Positions 9,085-16,815 of a stretch of DNA of 64,000 nt are shown piece after piece. This DNA is from Pseudomonas thivervalensis (GTDB lineage: Bacteria; Pseudomonadota; Gammaproteobacteria; Pseudomonadales; Pseudomonadaceae): the NCBI RefSeq assembly GCF_001269655.1, contig NZ_LHVE01000014.1:124001-188000 (forward strand), in the 5' to 3' direction. The notes beneath the pieces are model-generated. The model worked only from the letters and a program-made list of their open reading frames with translations, was not told the origin of the DNA and searched no databases. A program made the position numbers and the translations under genes. How positions within the stretch are numbered: the first letter of the stretch is position 1; every line of letters starts with the position of its first letter.

Positions 9085-9858
9085 TTACTTGCCGTAGATG
9101 TCGAAAGCGAAGTATTTGTCCTGGATTTGCTTGTACTTGCCGTTCTCGCGAATGGCCGCGATCGCGCCGTTGATCTTGTCCTTCAACGCGTCGCCCTTGC
9201 GAACCGCGATACCGACGCCGTCGCCGAAGTACTTGACGTCGGTAAAGGCCGGGCCGACGAAGGCGAAGCCCTTGCCCGCATCGGTCTTGAGGAAGCCGTC
9301 ATCCAACAGCGTAGCGTCTGCCACGGTGCCGTCGAGACGACCGGCGGACACGTCCAGGTAGATCTCGTTCTGCGAACCGTACGGCTTGATCTCGGCACCC
9401 AGTGGGGCCAGGACTTCACGGGCGAAACGCTCGTGGATCGAACCACGTTGCACGCCAATGTTCTTGCCCTTGAGCTCGGCCAGGCCATCGCTCACCTGGG
9501 TACCGGCCTTCATCACCAGACGGGCCGGGGTGTTGTAGTACTTGTTGGTGAAATCAACGGATTTCTTGCGATCTTCAGTGATCGACATGGACGACAGGAT
9601 CGCGTCGATCTTGCGCACCTTCAACGCCGGGATCAGGCCGTCGAACTCTTGCTCGACCCACACGCACTTGACCTTCATCTCTTCGCACAGTGCATTGCCG
9701 ATGTCGTAGTCGAAACCGACGATGCTGCCATCCGGGGCTTTCGAGGCGAACGGAGGGTAAGCCGCTTCGATACCAATCTTCAGGGGTTTTTCATCAGCGA
9801 AGGTCGGCAGGGACAGCACGGACAGTGCCAGGGCGCCAAGCAGCACAAGTTTCTTCAT
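9085..9858 (-). CDS. aotJ: periplasmic arginine/ornithine-binding protein
   Basis: AotJ captures arginine/ornithine in the periplasm and delivers it to AotQM. The mature part is a SBP_bac_3 protein (KIGIEAAYPPFASKAPDGSI, GFDYDIGNALCEEM). The start is MKKLVLLGALALSVLSLPTF, a clean signal peptide with cleavage probably after TFADE; a 40-codon in-frame extension upstream is rejected. Final length is 257 residues. It is the first gene of the aot operon, with ArgR half-sites upstream. Confidence 0.95.
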   Translation of the reverse strand: MKKLVLLGALALSVLSLPTFADEKPLKIGIEAAYPPFASKAPDGSIVGFDYDIGNALCEEMKVKCVWVEQEFDGLIPALKVRKIDAILSSMSITEDRKKSVDFTNKYYNTPARLVMKAGTQVSDGLAELKGKNIGVQRGSIHERFAREVLAPLGAEIKPYGSQNEIYLDVSAGRLDGTVADATLLDDGFLKTDAGKGFAFVGPAFTDVKYFGDGVGIAVRKGDALKDKINGAIAAIRENGKYKQIQDKYFAFDIYGK

Positions 9859-10002
9859 CTTGGGACTCCATCGGTAAAGGGCAAAAACGGCAGAGTGAGC
9901 AACAGCCCAATATGCGAATGGGTGAAACGAACGTTGGTGCTGCGTCCTGGGAAGCTCACGGTTTACCCAACGAGCCACGACGAGCGAGTGATCGGCATTC
10001 TA

Positions 10003-10039
10003 ACGACAGGCCCGAAGCCGATATTTCTTCAATGCGACA
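10003..10039 (-). promoter_or_regulatory. ArgR half-sites upstream of aotJ
   Basis: On the minus strand TGTCGC-N8-AA is matched exactly at 10024-10039. A second weaker half-site (TGTCGT) is at 10003-10008, 31 bp away in the same orientation. They lie about 145-180 bp before the aotJ start. The remaining upstream stretch to 10357 holds an imperfect stem (GAAACGCC at 10210-10217, GGCGTTTC at 10232-10239) and no gene. Confidence 0.65.
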
Positions 10040-10356
10040 ACAAATTACAGAAGCACTGAGAAAGCTGTTCGAGCACATTGACAGCCCCGCAAATTCATGC
10101 AAGAGCAAAAGAAGGGAAACCGATCTATGCTGCAAATAGCGGGCCCATTATTCGCAAACCCTTCTAATCCGGCAAGCACAGCGTGTCGGCTTATTTTCGC
10201 GAACATCTGGAAACGCCCTGTAACGGGGCTTGGCGTTTCACATCCCCCCGTTGTGGCGCCTTTGGTTACACATTTCGAAACTCCGGTAACGTTCAGGCGC
10301 GTCCTACATTGAACGCCGATATTTATTCGAACACGTGTCAGCCAAACACCAACCCC

Positions 10357-10532
10357 CGTGGCGAGGGAGCTTGCTCCCGCTGGGGGTAGGAGCTGCCGAA
10401 GGCTGCGATCTTTTGATCTTGATTTTTCGCTTGCGACTCACTTGCCTGGGACAAGATCGCAGCCTCGTTGCACTCGACAGCTCCTACGCTCCTACAAGGC
10501 GCAGCCGAGCGGGAGCAAGCTCCCTCGCCACA
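10357..10532. repeat. composite REP element with nested inner palindrome
   Basis: The outer arms are the GTGGCGAGGGAGCTTGCTCC REP pair. Between them sits a second inverted repeat with arms TAGGAGCTGCCGAAGGCTGC / its near complement ending in GACAGCTCCTA, around AAGATCGCAGCC. The same nested structure recurs at 28545-28709 and 45652-45838. Confidence 0.85.
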
Positions 10533-10567
10533 AATGCACCACACTTCAAGCCCTCCCAGCGCGCCCA

Positions 10568-10607
10568 TAAAAAAAGCCCCGCCCGGCAACTACCGGGCGG
10601 GGCTTTT
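10568..10607 (-). terminator. rho-independent terminator of acs
   Basis: An 11-bp perfect GC stem GCCCCGCCCGG / CCGGGCGGGGC with a CAACTA loop is flanked by an A-tract and a T-tract, 19 bp after the acs stop. Confidence 0.92.
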
Positions 10608-10625
10608 CGGTGTTACGGGTTACCG

Positions 10626-12581
10626 TCAGGCCACGTTCATGGTCTTGTGCGTCTCGATCAGATGCGCCACCACACCCGGGTCGGCCAGGGTGGAGATATC
10701 ACCCAACCCGTCGTATTCCGCCGTGGCGATCTTGCGCAGGATGCGGCGCATGATCTTGCCGGAGCGGGTCTTCGGCAGCCCCGGTGCCCACTGGATCACG
10801 TCCGGCGAAGCAATCGGACCGATCTCCTTGCGCACCCAGTTCTTCAGTTCCAGGCGCAGGGCCTCGCTGGTTTCTTCGCCGGCATTGAGGGTGACGTAGA
10901 CATAGATGCCCTGGCCCTTGATGTCGTGCGGCACACCCACCACCGCCGCTTCGGCGACTTTCGGGTGGGCGACCATGGCGCTCTCGATCTCGGCCGTGCC
11001 CATGCGGTGGCCGGAGACGTTGAGCACGTCATCCACCCGACCGGTGATCCAGTAGTAGCCATCCTCGTCACGACGAGCACCGTCACCGGTGAAGTACATG
11101 CCGCTGAAGGTCTTGAAGTAGGTGTCAACGAAACGGTCATGGTCGCCGTACAGCGTACGCGCCTGGCCTGGCCACGAATCGAGGATCACCAGGTTGCCTT
11201 CGGCAGCGCCTTCGATCAGGTTGCCAAGGTTGTCCACCAGCGCCGGCACCACGCCGAAGAACGGACGCGTGGCCGAACCCGGCTTCAACGCCGTGGCGCC
11301 TGGCAGCGGGCTGATCAGCACGCCACCGGTTTCGGTCTGCCACCAGGTGTCGACGATCGGGCAACGCTCCTTGCCGACATTCTTGTAGTACCAGTCCCAG
11401 GCTTCCGGGTTGATCGGCTCACCCACCGAACCCAACAGGCGCAGGCTGCTGCCATCGGCACCTTCGACAGCGGCAGTGCCCGAGGCCATCATGGCGCGGA
11501 TCGCGGTCGGGGCGGTGTAGAGGATGCTGACCTTATGCTTGTCGACGACCTTGGCCACCCGAGTGATGTCCGGGTAGTTCGGCACGCCTTCGAACAGCAG
11601 CGTGGTCGCGCCGTTGGCGAGCGGGCCGTAGACGATATAGCTGTGGCCAGTGACCCAACCCACGTCGGCGGTGCACCAGTAGACCTCGCCTGGCTTGTAG
11701 TCGAACACCCGCTCATGGGTCAGCGCCGCGTACAGCAAGTAGCCGGCGGTGGTGTGCTGCACGCCCTTCGGTTTGCCGGTGGAGCCGGAGGTGTAGAGGA
11801 TGAACAGCGCTTCCTCGGCGCCCATTTCTTTCGGCGCGCAAACGGTACCGGCTACCTTCATCAGGTCTTCGTACCAGATGTCGCGGTGCTGGTTCCACTT
11901 GATGTTGCCCGCCGTGCGCTTGCACACGATGACTTTCTGGATGCTGCTGGTTTCCGGGTTGGTCAGCGCGTCATCGACGTTGGCCTTGAGCGGGATCTTC
12001 TTGCCGGCGCGAATGCCTTCGTCAGCGGTGATCACCACCTTGGATTTGCAGTCGATGATCCGACCCGCCAAGGCTTCAGGGGAGAAACCGCCGAACACCA
12101 CCGAGTGAATCGCACCGATGCGGGTACAGGCCAGCATCGCGACCACGGCTTCAGGGATCATCGGCATGTAGATGGTCACCACGTCGCCGCGGTGCACGTC
12201 CTGGCCGCGCAGGGCGTTGGCGAACTTGCAGACTTCTTCGTGCAGCTCGCGATAGGTGATGTTGCGGCTCTCGGACGGGTCATCGCCCTCCCAGATAATC
12301 GCAATTTGATCGCCGCGCTCGGCCAGATGACGGTCGAGGCAGTTGTAGGAAACGTTCAAGGTGCCGTCGGCAAACCACTTGATGTCGACATGGTGATCGT
12401 CGAAAGAAGTCTGCTTCACCGTGGTGAAAGGCTTGATCCAATCGAGGCGCTTGGCCTGCTCACGCCAGAAACCATCGGGGTTGACGACCGACTGCTGGTA
12501 CATGGCCTTGTAGGTCGCCTCGTCAGTCAGCGTATTGGCCGCTACCTCGGGACGAACGGGATACACAGAAGCCGCACTCAT
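10626..12581 (-). CDS. acs: acetyl-CoA synthetase
   Basis: Acs activates acetate to acetyl-CoA through acetyl-AMP. It is a 651-residue ANL-superfamily enzyme with the P-loop YTSGSTGKPKGVQHTTAGYL, the SWWQTETGG-type motif VDTWWQTETGGVLISPL, GDGARRDEDGYYWITGR and catalytic Lys609 in PKTRSGKIMRR, the residue regulated by acetylation in Salmonella Acs. Length and Lys609 position equal those of enteric Acs. It is monocistronic, with its own terminator. The leader has an A-rich Crc/Hfq-type motif, suggesting catabolite repression. Confidence 0.97.
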   Translation of the reverse strand: MSAASVYPVRPEVAANTLTDEATYKAMYQQSVVNPDGFWREQAKRLDWIKPFTTVKQTSFDDHHVDIKWFADGTLNVSYNCLDRHLAERGDQIAIIWEGDDPSESRNITYRELHEEVCKFANALRGQDVHRGDVVTIYMPMIPEAVVAMLACTRIGAIHSVVFGGFSPEALAGRIIDCKSKVVITADEGIRAGKKIPLKANVDDALTNPETSSIQKVIVCKRTAGNIKWNQHRDIWYEDLMKVAGTVCAPKEMGAEEALFILYTSGSTGKPKGVQHTTAGYLLYAALTHERVFDYKPGEVYWCTADVGWVTGHSYIVYGPLANGATTLLFEGVPNYPDITRVAKVVDKHKVSILYTAPTAIRAMMASGTAAVEGADGSSLRLLGSVGEPINPEAWDWYYKNVGKERCPIVDTWWQTETGGVLISPLPGATALKPGSATRPFFGVVPALVDNLGNLIEGAAEGNLVILDSWPGQARTLYGDHDRFVDTYFKTFSGMYFTGDGARRDEDGYYWITGRVDDVLNVSGHRMGTAEIESAMVAHPKVAEAAVVGVPHDIKGQGIYVYVTLNAGEETSEALRLELKNWVRKEIGPIASPDVIQWAPGLPKTRSGKIMRRILRKIATAEYDGLGDISTLADPGVVAHLIETHKTMNVA

Positions 12582-12604
12582 CTTTCTTACCTCGGTGACA
12601 ATAG

Positions 12605-12612
12605 TTGTTTTT
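12605..12612 (-). promoter_or_regulatory. Crc/Hfq catabolite-activity motif in acs leader
   Basis: On the minus strand the leader reads AAAAACAA (fits AANAANAA) about 24-31 nt before the acs ATG, close to the ribosome-binding site. Such motifs recruit Hfq-Crc in pseudomonads; acs is a logical target. Function is inferred. Confidence 0.55.
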
Positions 12613-12695
12613 GTATGATCCCGTTGTAGCCCGGGGCGGGCCTATAGAACCATTCGACGATGGTAGTAACAAGTCCCTACAAAATGTCGGTACTA

Positions 12696-12722
12696 GTGGG
12701 AGCCGAGCTTGCTCGCGATGAC
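12696..12722. repeat. solitary REP copy
   Basis: One unpaired copy of the GTGGGAGCCGAGCTTGCTCG type lies between acs and the DUF2790 gene. The rest of 12582-12923 is low-complexity, C-rich sequence with no gene seen. Confidence 0.7.
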
Positions 12723-12923
12723 GGCAGCACATCCAACATAGACGCAACAGACAACCCCACCACCTCTAGCGATTATTACCAGATCAACCAACAGTGTTTA
12801 TCAAAACCGAGTCTGTTTACCCCCACCCTCACCTTCTAAAATCCACCTCGCCAACCGGCAAACACGATTAACGCAACACAGCCCCCACGAAGGCCGTTAA
12901 TCCAACCTCCAATACTTGCTCCA

Positions 12924-12948
12924 CACGCAACCCCAAAAAGGTTGCGTG
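12924..12948 (+). promoter_or_regulatory. 9-bp stem-loop upstream of the DUF2790 gene
   Basis: CACGCAACC and GGTTGCGTG form a perfect 9-bp inverted repeat with the loop CCAAAAA, ending 33 nt before the start codon. There is no U-tract, so it is more likely an operator or leader hairpin than a terminator. Confidence 0.5.
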
Positions 12949-12981
12949 ACCCCACTCGACCTCAAAAAAGGTGAAATACAG

Positions 12982-13245
12982 ATGAAAGCTTTATGGGTTC
13001 TGGTCCTCGGCAGCCTGTGCGCCACCGCGATGGCGGATGAGGCCCCGACCGACGCAGCACAGCAAAAACCAGCCATCGAGGAGTACACCTACTCCACTCA
13101 CTTGGACATCGCCAAGGTCATCTCCATGAGTGACATCCCGAACGTCTGCGAAGTGGTCCCGGCGAAGATGGAATACGACGACTCCAAGGGCCAGCGCCAC
13201 ATCCTGCGCTACAGCATCATGGGCACCGGTTGCTCCAACGGCTGA
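12982..13245 (+). CDS. small secreted DUF2790-family protein
   Basis: An 87-residue protein with a signal peptide (MKALWVLVLGSLCATAMADE, cleavage after AMA) and a DUF2790 core: EEYTYSTHLDIAKVISMSD, then CEVVPAKMEYDDSKG and the C-terminal GTGCSNG. Two cysteines in the mature part could form a disulfide. The family is almost confined to Pseudomonas and its function is unknown; some relatives sit beside copper-response genes. The start at 12982 is chosen over an in-frame upstream codon because it gives the signal peptide and follows AAAAAAGGTGAAA. Confidence 0.85.
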   Translation: MKALWVLVLGSLCATAMADEAPTDAAQQKPAIEEYTYSTHLDIAKVISMSDIPNVCEVVPAKMEYDDSKGQRHILRYSIMGTGCSNG

Positions 13246-13320
13246 TCACAACTGGCAATTTCCATGGCCCGATTTCGCTCGGGCCTGGTTGTGTCTGTAA
13301 CCGCCGAAAAGCCTCCACAA

Positions 13321-13336
13321 ACACAACATGTAGTGC
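13321..13336 (+). promoter_or_regulatory. NrdR-box candidate upstream of nrdB
   Basis: ACACAACATGTAGTGC matches 13 of 16 positions of the published NrdR consensus acaCwAtATaTwGtgt. A good -10 (TATAAT, 13505-13510) lies downstream. A second, properly phased box was not found, which lowers confidence. Confidence 0.5.
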
Positions 13337-13733
13337 AAAATCGCAAAAAACGCTGGTTTTTTGATCAAAAAAATCCGCGATCCGCTTCATGCAAAAAAAA
13401 TCTTGAGCGGCCAAAGCCTTGTAAACCCTCGCTCCCACGCGGATATCCCACCCGCCGTCCCTTCTGTGAGCTATTTCGCCGCAGCACGTAGGCAAAAAAG
13501 TCCTTATAATGCCGCCTTAAACGGGCCTGCAATATTCCCTTACAGGGGATCACGCCAGCCTGGAGCCACGCAGAGGCCAGTCGCCTCCTCGCGTTCACCG
13601 CCGCTCCGGAATGACCCGTACATTTTTCTGTTTATTGCCTGCGTCAGCTGCTGCAACAAACGATTTTTCAAGATCCACCGCGGCCAGTAGGCCTTCATCG
13701 GGCATCTGGCCCTCACGCAGGAGACGACACGTC

Positions 13734-14984
13734 ATGCTGAGCTGGGACGAATTCGACAAAGAAGACAGTGGCGAAGTCGCTGTAAAAGGCGCCAACGCCG
13801 GCCACGCTTCTGAAGCCAACATGGACCGCCTCGACAGCGCCGGCGGTGCCGCCGCCCTCGAAGCCCGGGCCGTGACGGCCAGCGACTCGGCCGCGATCAT
13901 TCGCGCCAAGGCCGCCCTCGACAAACTCGACGTCGCCGAAGGCCTCGCCGAACTCGAAGGCGCCTCCGCCCGTGTCGCCGTCGATGAAAAGCGCATGATC
14001 AACTGCCGCGCCGACCTCAACCAGCTCGTGCCATTCAAATATGACTGGGCCTGGCAGAAGTACCTGGACGGCTGCGCAAACCACTGGATGCCGCAAGAAG
14101 TCAACATGACCGCCGACATCGCCCTCTGGAAAAACCCGGAAGGCCTGACCGACGACGAACGCCGCATCGTGATGCGCAACCTGGGCTTCTTCTCCACCGC
14201 CGACTCCCTGGTCGCCAACAACCTGGTCCTGGCCGTGTACCGCCTGATCACCAACCCGGAGTGCCGCCAGTACATCCTGCGCCAGGCCTTCGAAGAGGCG
14301 ATCCACACCCACGCCTACCAGTACTGCATCGAATCGCTGGCCATGGATGAAGGCGAAATCTTCAACATGTACCACGAGATCCCATCGGTCGCGAAAAAAG
14401 CCGCCTGGGGCCTGAAATACACCCGTTCGATCTCCGATCCGAAGTTCGAAACCGGCACCCCGGAAACCGATAAAGAGCTGCTGCGCAACCTGATCGCTTA
14501 CTACTGCGTCCTGGAAGGCATCTTCTTCTACTGCGGCTTCACCCAGATCCTCTCCATGGGCCGCCGCAACAAAATGACCGGCGTCGCCGAGCAGTTCCAG
14601 TACATCCTGCGCGACGAATCCATGCACCTGAACTTCGGCATCGACGTGATCAACCAGATCAAAATCGAAAACCCACACCTGTGGGATGCCGAGATGAAGG
14701 AAGAAGCAACCCAGATGATCCTGCAAGGGACCCAACTGGAAATCGAATACGCCCGCGACACCATGCCTCGCGGTGTACTGGGCATGAACGCGGCGATGAT
14801 GGAGGATTACCTCAAGTTCATCGCTAACCGTCGCTTGTCGCAGATTGGCTTGAAGGAAGAGTACCCAGGGACGACGAACCCGTTCCCTTGGATGAGCGAG
14901 ATCATGGACTTGAAGAAAGAGAAGAACTTCTTTGAGACGCGCGTGATTGAGTATCAGACGGGTGGGGCTTTGAGCTGGGATTGA
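13734..14984 (+). CDS. nrdB: class Ia ribonucleotide reductase, beta subunit
   Basis: NrdB carries the diiron-tyrosyl radical for aerobic dNTP synthesis with NrdA. The 416 residues match the long pseudomonad form, with about 85 extra N-terminal residues before INCRADLNQLVPFKYDWAWQ. Metal and radical residues are visible: Asp157 (FFSTADSLV), Glu188, His191 and Tyr195 in EEAIHTHAY, the LEGIFFYCGF glutamate, and Glu/His in RDESMHLNF. The start MLSWDEFDKEDSG follows GGAG; an in-frame extension of 41 codons upstream is not protein-like. nrdA is not adjacent in this window. Confidence 0.96.
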   Translation: MLSWDEFDKEDSGEVAVKGANAGHASEANMDRLDSAGGAAALEARAVTASDSAAIIRAKAALDKLDVAEGLAELEGASARVAVDEKRMINCRADLNQLVPFKYDWAWQKYLDGCANHWMPQEVNMTADIALWKNPEGLTDDERRIVMRNLGFFSTADSLVANNLVLAVYRLITNPECRQYILRQAFEEAIHTHAYQYCIESLAMDEGEIFNMYHEIPSVAKKAAWGLKYTRSISDPKFETGTPETDKELLRNLIAYYCVLEGIFFYCGFTQILSMGRRNKMTGVAEQFQYILRDESMHLNFGIDVINQIKIENPHLWDAEMKEEATQMILQGTQLEIEYARDTMPRGVLGMNAAMMEDYLKFIANRRLSQIGLKEEYPGTTNPFPWMSEIMDLKKEKNFFETRVIEYQTGGALSWD

Positions 14985-15018
14985 TTCGAAAGACAGATCC
15001 TAGGCTGCACGCGTAACT

Positions 15019-15047
15019 AAAAACCCCGTGAAAACGGGGTTTTTTAT
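15019..15047 (+). terminator. terminator of nrdB
   Basis: AAACCCCGT / ACGGGGTTT stem with a GAAA tetraloop and a T-tract, 37 bp after the nrdB stop. Confidence 0.92.
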
Positions 15048-15391
15048 TTCTACAGGACCAGAACTGCGTTTATTTCTGGAACCGGCATGCTGCCCTTCCC
15101 TACGAAAAACTCGCGTTGCTGGTTTATCACTACTGCCCTGAGTATCGGTTGCTGCGTGAGTGGATCACACATCAGGTGGTGCCAACCCTGCGGGATGAGC
15201 GCTACTCGCATAATGTGGAACGGCCTACGTTGAGCGTGTTGGATTGGCCGAAGATGTCGCTCTGCATGCTGCACTGGCAGGATGAACCATGGATTCGCTT
15301 GCGGGATATGCCGGCGGTGCTGGTGGATGATCCGTTTAGTCAGCATGAGTCTTGGTGGCGGAAAGCTTCTCGGATTTTGCGAGGGTTTTGA
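15032..15391 (+). pseudogene. remnant of a BRO-family phage antirepressor-like protein
   Basis: The frame is open from inside the nrdB terminator and has no credible start codon or ribosome-binding site. Its recognisable part, LLVYHYCPEYRLLREWITHQ followed by VVPTLRDER, then ERPTLSVLDWPKMSL and LHWQDEPWIRLRDMP, is the C-terminal half of a small BRO-N/antirepressor protein known in Pseudomonas. The N-terminal BRO-N half is gone. It is probably a truncated gene left after a deletion or insertion near nrdB. TTG at 15116 is a possible but weak start. Confidence 0.65.
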
Positions 15392-15465
15392 GATTCCAGC
15401 AGAAGCCGTCGTCCGTGTTCGAGCGACGGCTTTTTGTCTGGAATTTGGAGTTGGGGCTGCTGCGC

Positions 15466-15495
15466 AGCCCAGCGGGAGCAAGCTCCCTCGCCACG
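15466..15495. repeat. solitary REP copy
   Basis: One AGCGGGAGCAAGCTCCCTCG palindrome between the BRO remnant and the orphan antitoxin. The rest of 15392-15584 has no recognisable gene; in particular no toxin gene follows the antitoxin. Confidence 0.75.
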
Positions 15496-15584
15496 GGTGT
15501 CAGGCCATAGGTTGGTGTAGGGCTTGGTTGCTGCGTTGTTTTGAAAATTTCGGGCAGGTTTCCACGGCTTTGGCGATTCTGTAC

Positions 15585-15830
15585 TCAGAACCGGCCCTCA
15601 AAGCCATTGATGAGATCCTCGGGGGTGCGGTCGAAATCCGCTGATATCCGAATCTTCCCCTTCAACCGTCCAGGCTTGCGCGCCTGAAGCGTATCGACAT
15701 GGGGCAGCAGATCCAGATAAGGCTTGCCGGCATTGGTGATCACAACCTTGTCGCCCAGCCACGCACGCGCCCCCAGTTGTAAGAGGTGGGATTTTGCTTC
15801 TTGCAGGGTTACTTGCACCTGTTCACTCAT
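15585..15830 (-). CDS. Phd/YefM-type antitoxin, apparently orphan
   Basis: An 81-residue prevent-host-death family antitoxin: MSEQVQVTLQEAKSHLLQLG is the dimerising DNA-binding N-domain, then DKVVITNAGKPYLDLLP, and the C-terminal tail RISADFDRTPEDLINGFEGR is the usual toxin-binding motif of Phd partners of PIN (VapC) toxins. Such genes are normally followed within a few bases by the toxin. Here the minus-strand downstream sequence (15392-15584) has no PIN or RelE ORF, so the toxin seems lost. Confidence 0.85.
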   Translation of the reverse strand: MSEQVQVTLQEAKSHLLQLGARAWLGDKVVITNAGKPYLDLLPHVDTLQARKPGRLKGKIRISADFDRTPEDLINGFEGRF

Positions 15831-15887
15831 ACAACGGCCTCCATGGATTTAGCTAAGCAGCCATTAGAATTCCAGATCGAGCTAAGA

Positions 15888-15979
15888 ACCAGCATCATGA
15901 TATCGATTTCTCAAAGTAGGGAACTGCGGAACGAGGGCCGCTACGCAGCCCAGCGGGAGCAAGCTCCCTCGCCACGGGT
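15888..15979. repeat. 92-bp direct repeat, left copy
   Basis: From ACCAGCATCATGATATCGAT to a REP palindrome ending CCACGGGT. It aligns without gaps with 17771-17862, with about 10 mismatches by my count. The two copies, in the same orientation, bracket the LysE and LysR genes. No gene is seen in the rest of 15831-16167. Confidence 0.85.
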
Positions 15980-16167
15980 TGGTGTCAGGGCGCAGGCAGG
16001 TGGCAGGCCTGATGGCTGAATTGTTTGTGGTAGTCGCGAGCGCCCTCCTCCCCACCACCCTTCCCCCATTTATGAGAAACCGCCTTGCGCTCTTCGCTAT
16101 AACCTTAGAAGCAACCGCGAATTAGACTTGCCGGAGTTCAGTCCGCGTTGTGATTAAGGAAGACAAC

Positions 16168-16788
16168 ATGCAAGAAATTTTCAGCATCAACTGGTTGCTT
16201 TGGCTATCGACCATGGTGCCGCTGACCCTGAGTGCAGGCCCGGGCAACTTGATGGTGGCGACGTCGGGTGCGCAAAGCGGTGTGCGTCGTTCGGTGCGGT
16301 TTATCGTTGGGCTCGACATGACTTACTTCCTGATCGCCGTGCTGGTCGGCTTAGGCCTTTATCACACGCTGACGAACAATCCGACGCTGGTATGGGCGCT
16401 GCAAGTGGTGGGCAGTTTCTACATCTTGTGGCTGGGTGTGCGCATGCTGCGCCGGCCACTGAAGGCGCCCACCGACAAGGCCATGCACCTGCAATTTCGG
16501 GACGGCATTGTTGTACAACTGGGCAACGTGCAAGGGATCGTGATGTTGCTGGTGATGTTTTCCACGTTCATGCCTTCCGGCGAGACCAGCAGCACGGTCG
16601 TGTTGATCCTCAGTGCGGCGCTGATTTCGCTGAACTTCTTCTCGCACGTCATCTGGGTGTCGATGGGGTCGACCGTGCAGAAACTGATCCAATCGCGCCC
16701 CAAATTGCTGATGTTTCAGAACGCCGCGTTCGGCCTGATGTTGATAGCGGTGGCTGTTTGGATTTTCCTGCGCATCGGTCCGCTTTAA
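16168..16788 (+). CDS. LysE/RhtB-family amino-acid exporter
   Basis: An inner-membrane exporter of the LysE superfamily, 206 residues with about six hydrophobic segments. The N-terminal signature is PLTLSAGPGNLMVATSGAQS (LysE-type aromatic/PGP motif), followed by GVRRSVRFIVGLD. The ATG at 16168 has AAGGAAG 5 nt upstream and is preferred over an in-frame GTG at 16150. Substrate cannot be told. It converges on a LysR gene 27 bp away, and both are bracketed by 92-bp direct repeats. Confidence 0.88.
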   Translation: MQEIFSINWLLWLSTMVPLTLSAGPGNLMVATSGAQSGVRRSVRFIVGLDMTYFLIAVLVGLGLYHTLTNNPTLVWALQVVGSFYILWLGVRMLRRPLKAPTDKAMHLQFRDGIVVQLGNVQGIVMLLVMFSTFMPSGETSSTVVLILSAALISLNFFSHVIWVSMGSTVQKLIQSRPKLLMFQNAAFGLMLIAVAVWIFLRIGPL

Positions 16789-16815
16789 GGAGGTTTCTAT
16801 GGCCAGACCCATTGT

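Noticed and set aside
10335..12629. A 764-codon plus-strand frame opposite acs
   Set aside because: It begins inside a REP element and runs through the acs terminator; it is an antisense shadow of a fully recognisable acs.
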